Assembly (NCBI GenBank): GCA_044450785.1 | Contig: JBIOJM010000374.1 | Location: forward strand, 1 to 9,634 | DNA length: 9,634 bases | From: JBIOJM01 sp044450785 | GTDB taxonomy: Bacteria > Planctomycetota > Planctomycetia > Isosphaerales > Isosphaeraceae | Direction of reading: 5' to 3' | Shown here: one piece after another, positions 6,525 through 9,634 of the stretch | Layout: every line of letters begins with the position of its first letter | Position numbering within the stretch: the first letter of the stretch is position 1 | The notes under the pieces: model-generated | Told to the model about the DNA's origin: nothing | Seen by the model: only the letters and a program-made list of their open reading frames with translations | The model's database searches: none | Program-made: the position numbers and the translations under genes

Positions 6525-7103
6525 GTGCCCTTTACTCAACGTGAGCGACCCTTCTCCTTCCCACACGTAGCCAATGGGGTCGGAGGATCCCAACTTAAAA
6601 GGGGCGGTCGTTGCATACATGATCCAACTGCCGCTGACCCCGTGAAACTCCCCGGTGCATTCAGGGGGGTAGGGGACAAACTCGGCGATAAAATACGCAA
6701 CGTACCAGCCGGCTCGGTGAGGGACAGGGACCAGCTCAAACGTACCTGGGTTCGTCGCACCGAAATCCTTTCGGCCGTAATAGCAGGCCAGGTTGTCCCC
6801 ATTTGCGGCGGTGAACACAAAAGGCACCGGACTTCCAAACTGACCGGTGATGGTCCCGTCAGGTAAAGGAGGATTCGCCGTGTCCGTTTCGACCTCCCCC
6901 TCGCCGTAGTACCAGCCCAAATCGGTGGCTAAGCCAACAGCCCAGTGAGGTCGACCGGGCTCGCCCGGTAGCGGAAGCCCCTGTGGTGCGATTCCCCCAC
7001 CGATGATGTTGAAGGGTTTGACCTGCGCTTCTGCCTGGCTCGGTGCCAGGACCAGGGCAAGGGCGCAAAACGTAAGGCCGGCTGCTAAGCGGTTTCGGAA
7101 CAT
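6522..7103 (-). CDS. Small exported protein of unknown function
   Basis: Not assigned to a known family. A 193-residue protein with a clear signal peptide: MFRNR, a hydrophobic core (LAAGLTFCALALVLA) and an AEA-Q site, with cleavage after about residue 26. The mature part, about 167 residues, is rich in Gly, Pro and aromatics and looks like a beta-sandwich: WAVGLATDLGWYYGEGEVET (54-73), GTITGQF, FVFTAANGD (96-103), GWYVAYFIAEF (132-142) and IGYVWEGEGSLTLSKG (177-192). FTAANGD recurs, to my recollection, in planctomycete secreted proteins. The two mature cysteines (107 and 149) could form a disulfide. The start at 7103 is preferred because GGGAG lies seven bases upstream and the signal peptide begins there. 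The frame is open further upstream to 7316, but that part looks noncoding. The gene stands alone, with its stop in the edge of a palindromic repeat. Confidence 0.75.
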   Translation of the reverse strand: MFRNRLAAGLTFCALALVLAPSQAEAQVKPFNIIGGGIAPQGLPLPGEPGRPHWAVGLATDLGWYYGEGEVETDTANPPLPDGTITGQFGSPVPFVFTAANGDNLACYYGRKDFGATNPGTFELVPVPHRAGWYVAYFIAEFVPYPPECTGEFHGVSGSWIMYATTAPFKLGSSDPIGYVWEGEGSLTLSKGH

Positions 7104-7398
7104 GCGGTGACTCCCAGGGTCATAATGGTGATCAAAAGTCTCGAATGCCGCGCTGAACAATTGGCGCGGGTTCGATTCGCCGGGGACGGAGCTGAACCTC
7201 GCATGCACGGGTCTGAACACCCTCCTACCCCGTGCAAACGCGAACGCACTCCCTCTCGACAACAAGGAACACGAACACCCGAAAACCGAACGCTCGATTT
7301 GCTGGGATTTCCCCAAAACTGTCCGGCCAACGGTTTCGGAATTTGACGCAACACACTCTATCCGAGTGGGTTATCGCAAGAAATGAGATCGCACGATA
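7104..7398. other. Intergenic region upstream of the secreted-protein gene
   Basis: This 295-base spacer lies between two minus-strand genes. No frame in it has recognisable protein sequence or a good start. A perfect CACTC/GAGTG hairpin with a five-base loop (7354-7368) lies about 30 bases after the stop of the glutaredoxin-like gene and might end that transcript, but no T-run follows. The promoter of the secreted-protein gene must lie here; I could not place it. Confidence 0.4.
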
Positions 7399-7725
7399 TC
7401 AACTGACAACTTTTTCCCCCTCGGACGGCCGAGGCCGGCCCTCGGCCAGGAGCAGCCGGTTCAAGAGGGAGGGACTGACCACGCCTCGAAATCGGATCTT
7501 GCCGTTGACCGCCACGACCGGGACCGCGGTTCCATACTTCGCGGCGAGAGCGGGATCGCCGTCGACGTCCACCTCCTCGATCAGGAACCTGTGGCGCTTC
7601 TGAGCGTTCTTGAGCAGGTCGAGCGCCTTGTGGCAGCAGCCACATTGCGCGCGGGTGTAGACAGTGAACGTCAGGTGCCCGGCCCGAGGTGCCCGGTGGA
7701 GGAGACGCGCCAACAATGAGGTCAT
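7399..7725 (-). CDS. Glutaredoxin-like thiol protein (DUF836-type) with CGCC site
   Basis: A 108-residue thioredoxin-fold protein. After a short basic N-terminus comes FTVYTRAQCGCCHKALDLL, whose redox site is Cys28-Gly-Cys-Cys31. Next are FLIEEVDVDGDPALAAKYG and the cis-Pro loop TAVPVVAVNGK (Pro69), and a C-terminal helix (SPSLLNRLLLAE). This is the pattern of the glutaredoxin-like DUF836 family: small cytoplasmic proteins thought to handle disulfides or metal, with no agreed substrate. The extra Cys30 inside the motif is a feature to note. ATG 7725 is chosen because the fold needs no more upstream sequence and the preceding gene ends 13 bases before it. GAG about six bases upstream is a weak ribosome site. 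It is the last gene of a five-gene run starting with a molybdopterin oxidoreductase. Its final codons form an AACTGAC-type repeat copy. Confidence 0.82.
   Translation of the reverse strand: MTSLLARLLHRAPRAGHLTFTVYTRAQCGCCHKALDLLKNAQKRHRFLIEEVDVDGDPALAAKYGTAVPVVAVNGKIRFRGVVSPSLLNRLLLAEGRPRPSEGEKVVS
7401..7412. repeat. Extra copy of the AACTGACAACT repeat unit at a gene end
   Basis: AACTGACAACTT here matches the core arm of the palindrome at 6417-6524. On the minus strand it encodes the last residues (VVS) and part of the stop of the glutaredoxin-like gene and is preceded by an A-run. It is short, and chance cannot be excluded. Confidence 0.4.
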
Positions 7726-7738
7726 GGCATTCTCGAGG

Positions 7739-7960
7739 CTAGCGTTCCGGCAAGCTGAAATCGTGGTCGTAGAATTCCAGGCGCCCGCACTTCTCACAAC
7801 GATAGAGGTCGAGGGGCTTGATTTTCTCGCCCAGGTCGGCCAGTTCACCGAGGAAGAAGTGCCAGCCGGGATTCACGCCACCGATTCGGATCGGCAACTG
7901 CCCCAGACCGCGGAGGCCGACTTTGCAGTTGGGACAGGTCGGGGTTACGTTGGGATCCAC
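7739..7960 (-). CDS. Small zinc-ribbon protein (two CxxC pairs)
   Basis: A 73-residue protein if translated from GTG 7960. It has CPNC (Cys9, Cys12) and YRCEKCG (Cys55, Cys58), enough for one zinc ribbon, with a conserved-looking middle (LPIRIGGVNPGWHFFLGELADLGE) and the end GRLEFYDHDF. This layout, with G.P.R.GG…GWH and CG..EFY, is common among uncharacterised bacterial zinc-ribbon proteins. No function is assigned. GTG 7960 has GGGAG ten bases upstream. A TTG at 8038 would give 99 residues and overlap the BolA-like stop as TTGA, but the added residues look unstructured. It lies between the BolA-like gene (74 bases upstream) and the glutaredoxin-like gene (13 bases downstream), suggesting one transcript. 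Confidence 0.75.
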   Translation of the reverse strand: MDPNVTPTCPNCKVGLRGLGQLPIRIGGVNPGWHFFLGELADLGEKIKPLDLYRCEKCGRLEFYDHDFSLPER

Positions 7961-8034
7961 GGTGTTCGATCTCCCTGAGTTGGCTTCATGATCGGGCTCC
8001 AGAAAAGATGGGGCCAGCAGCGGAGGGCTCGATC

Positions 8035-8295
8035 TCAAGCCTCGTCGCTAGCGGGCTCCATCTCCGATGGGGCCATTGTATGAACAAATTCGACGAGCGT
8101 TTGCTCGTACGGGTCCAGCTTTTCGATCAGTTTCTTCCAGACCAGGTGTTGGCGCTCCCCTTCATCCATCGCTTCAAACTCATCGGAGGTCACCACGGCG
8201 ACAACCTTGAATCCGTTGTCGGGCTCGATCTCGACTGCCAAACTCGACAGTGGGAGTTCCTCCAACACCTTCTTGACCTTATCTTGAATTTTCAT
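8035..8295 (-). CDS. BolA-like small protein
   Basis: An 86-residue protein tentatively placed in the BolA/IbaG fold (class II KH-like). After helix 1 (KIQDKVKKVLEEL) and a strand (LAVEIEPDNGFKVVAVV), the segment TSDEFEAMDEGERQHLVWKKL (36-56) resembles the BolA signature VSD.FEG.S.V.RHRLVY. The tail TMAPSE resembles the KT.TP.E end. The family pairs with glutaredoxins in Fe-S handling, which fits the glutaredoxin-like gene two genes downstream. The histidine that ligates Fe-S in BolA (within 'IHAL') is not evident, so the role may differ or the assignment may be wrong. The ATG at 8295 has GAGGAG (8310-8305) nine bases upstream. An upstream ATG at 8343 lacks a ribosome site and would overlap the 51-residue gene. 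Confidence 0.65.
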   Translation of the reverse strand: MKIQDKVKKVLEELPLSSLAVEIEPDNGFKVVAVVTSDEFEAMDEGERQHLVWKKLIEKLDPYEQTLVEFVHTMAPSEMEPASDEA

Positions 8296-8323
8296 CGGTC
8301 TGAGCTCCTCGAACTTCCGCTCG

Positions 8324-8479
8324 TCAGAATCTGGAAAGAACATCTTGTCCGAGCCGTTCCACGGCCTCGAGCCATCGGGAGACAGCCAAATTCGAAGAGG
8401 TGTAAACGTTGACGAGATTTCTCACCCGACCGAGGTTGTCCTGGAACCGATTTCGGATTTCATCAAGGATGGTCGTCAT
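8324..8479 (-). CDS. 51-residue small protein, stop-start coupled to the oxidoreductase
   Basis: A short frame beginning MTTILDEIRNRFQDNLGRV and ending WLEAVERLGQDVLSRF. Its ATG (8479-8477) follows directly on the TGA of the molybdopterin oxidoreductase (8482-8480), giving TGAATG with no gap, which suggests translational coupling. The BolA-like start lies 28 bases after its stop. The sequence is predicted by eye to form two amphipathic helices (residues 1-24 and 32-50), with no cysteine, signal peptide or membrane segment. I do not recognise the family. Support comes from the tight packing and the fact that it fills an otherwise empty gap in the operon. Codon use is less GC-rich at third positions than in the oxidoreductase, so it could also be a chance frame. 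Confidence 0.55.
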   Translation of the reverse strand: MTTILDEIRNRFQDNLGRVRNLVNVYTSSNLAVSRWLEAVERLGQDVLSRF

Positions 8480-9634
8480 TCAGGCCGTTCCACCAGGGGA
8501 CGTCACAGACCTCACCTCAACCAGGTTATCAAAGAACGTCGCGCCGCCTCCCATGTCGGTCAAGGCCGAGGACGTGGTGCCGTTGACGTTGAAACCGCCC
8601 GGCGAGAGCTTGTTCCAGTAGATGCCGGTGGCGACGGCCACTCCGGGCCGAACGCTGCCGGTCAGGGCGACGCGGGCGTGGAAGTGGCCGCGGTCGTTGT
8701 AGACCTCGGCCCACTGGCCGTCGACCAGGCCGCGCCACTGGGCATCCTCGTCCGCGATCTCGATCGTCGGCTCCCCGGCCGCGGCTCGATGGCGGAGGGA
8801 ATTCGCGAACGTCGAGTTGAGGAACTGGGGCCGGGGTGGGCTGAGCAGTTGGAGCGGATACCGCGCCGCAAGGTCGCGACGCGTCTGCGGGTCCTCATGA
8901 GGCGGAATGTAAGCCGGCAGCGGGTCCAGGCCGTCGGCCTTCATCGTCTCGGAGTAGAATTCGCATTTGCCCGAAGGGGTCGGAAACACGCCGTCGGCGA
9001 ATGGCGTGAAGACCTCGGGGAGGTTGAGCCGGACCGCCCCTTCGGCTTTGAGCCGTTCGAGCGTGATCCCCTCGAGGGTCGGGCCGCCGTCCAAGACCTG
9101 GCGGATCAAGGTCTCGTCGTCGGGGAACAGCTCCGGCTCGAAGCCGAGCCGCCGCGACAGGGCGCGGAACACGTCGTTGTTCGAGCGGCACTCGCCCCGC
9201 GGTGCGATCGCCGGCGGGTTATACATCACGTCGTGGTGGCCGTATGAGCCGTGGACGTCCACCTGCTCGAGCTGGGAGGTGGCGGGCAGAACGACGTCGG
9301 CGTAATCCACCGTGTCGGTCGCGAAGAGCTCGTGCACCACGACGAACAGGTCCTCGCGGCGCAATCCCGTCAAGACTTTGCTCTGGTTGGGTGTGACCGC
9401 GGCGGGGTTGCAGTTGTAGACGTAGAGGGCCTGCACGGGCGGCCCCTGCAGCTCGCCCGCCAGCGCCTCGCCGAGCTGGTTCATGTTGACGACGCGCGTG
9501 CCCGGCGGCGCCAGGTCGGGACGAGTCAGCCGGTCCATGGCGAAGTCGTAGGTGCCGCTGGTCGAGAGCAGCACTCCGCCGCCGGGATAGCGCCACGAGC
9601 CGGTGATCGCGGGGAGACAGGCGATCGTCCTTAC
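8480..9634 (-). CDS. Molybdopterin-dependent oxidoreductase, DMSO-reductase family, C-terminal 384 residues
   Basis: The frame is open to the window edge (reading …TIACLPAITGSWRYPGGG), so the N-terminus, including any Fe-S motif, is outside. Visible residues 1-170 are part of the bis-MGD binding fold: GSWRYPGGG, YVYNCNPAAVTPNQ, LFVVVHELFATDTVDYADVVLPATSQLEQVD and YGHHDVMYNPPAI. Residues from about 258 on form the C-terminal molybdopterin-dinucleotide domain: YPLQLLSPPRPQFLNSTF, DGQWAEVYNDRG and GGFNVNGTTSSALTDMGGG. This fits COG0243-type enzymes (formate dehydrogenase-, BisC- or polysulfide-reductase-like). The substrate and any twin-arginine signal cannot be judged. No codon for a catalytic Sec or Cys is in view. 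It appears to lead the minus-strand run with the small proteins downstream. Confidence 0.92.
   Translation of the reverse strand, partial: VRTIACLPAITGSWRYPGGGVLLSTSGTYDFAMDRLTRPDLAPPGTRVVNMNQLGEALAGELQGPPVQALYVYNCNPAAVTPNQSKVLTGLRREDLFVVVHELFATDTVDYADVVLPATSQLEQVDVHGSYGHHDVMYNPPAIAPRGECRSNNDVFRALSRRLGFEPELFPDDETLIRQVLDGGPTLEGITLERLKAEGAVRLNLPEVFTPFADGVFPTPSGKCEFYSETMKADGLDPLPAYIPPHEDPQTRRDLAARYPLQLLSPPRPQFLNSTFANSLRHRAAAGEPTIEIADEDAQWRGLVDGQWAEVYNDRGHFHARVALTGSVRPGVAVATGIYWNKLSPGGFNVNGTTSSALTDMGGGATFFDNLVEVRSVTSPGGTA

Noticed and set aside
7104..7316. In-frame upstream extension of the secreted-protein gene
   Set aside because: The ATG at 7103 has an ideal ribosome site and starts a textbook signal peptide. 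The extension would bury it inside the protein.
8345..9247. 300-codon plus-strand frame opposite the oxidoreductase gene
   Set aside because: It is antisense to conserved molybdopterin-enzyme sequence, with low-complexity composition and no motif.

Overview
The window looks like a chromosomal stretch of a planctomycete, probably Isosphaeraceae-like. This is inferred from GC-rich DNA, an ECF sigma factor paired with a Ser/Thr kinase carrying a planctomycete-type N-terminal segment (AWRKGQRPRIEEFL), a secreted protein with an FTAANGD motif, and many single genes or short operons separated by repeat-like spacers. No rRNA, tRNA, CRISPR array or phage module was seen. Calls rest on reading motifs by eye, with no database search.

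Layout. (1) 1-132 (+): the last 43 codons of an IS630-like transposase. It abuts, and apparently truncates, (2) a minus-strand two-gene unit: an ECF sigma factor (1159-1929) followed by a Ser/Thr kinase (119-1105) whose catalytic domain stops short after the DVYG/TLYTLVTG region. (3) A 357-base divergent spacer with two leader hairpins leads to an ARPP-1/DUF6569-like gene (2287-3219, +). (4) Convergent to it is a minus-strand pair: a PduO-type cobalamin adenosyltransferase (4031-4612) overlapping by 32 bases a pteridine-reductase-like SDR (3283-4062). (5) After a 156-base divergent spacer with a palindromic repeat comes a plus-strand pair: an exported TolB-like beta-propeller (4769-5863) and a DinB-fold protein (5923-6411). 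(6) A large imperfect palindrome built from a 7-base unit (about 6417-6524) separates this from a small exported protein of unknown function (6522-7103, -). (7) 7399-9634 (-) is a compact five-gene run: the C-terminal 384 residues of a molybdopterin oxidoreductase (open at the window edge), a 51-residue small protein abutting its stop codon, a BolA-like protein, a two-CxxC zinc-ribbon protein, and a glutaredoxin-like thiol protein with a CGCC site.

Working together. The sigma/kinase pair is probably a signalling unit broken by the insertion. The adenosyltransferase and SDR are translationally linked and may serve cofactor metabolism. The last run combines a molybdenum/Fe-S type enzyme with small metal- or thiol-binding proteins and is the best candidate for an undescribed functional group. 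No recognised defence system is complete in the window; the ARPP-1-like gene belongs to a family linked by comparative genomics to ADP-ribose-related systems, but none of its usual partners is visible here.
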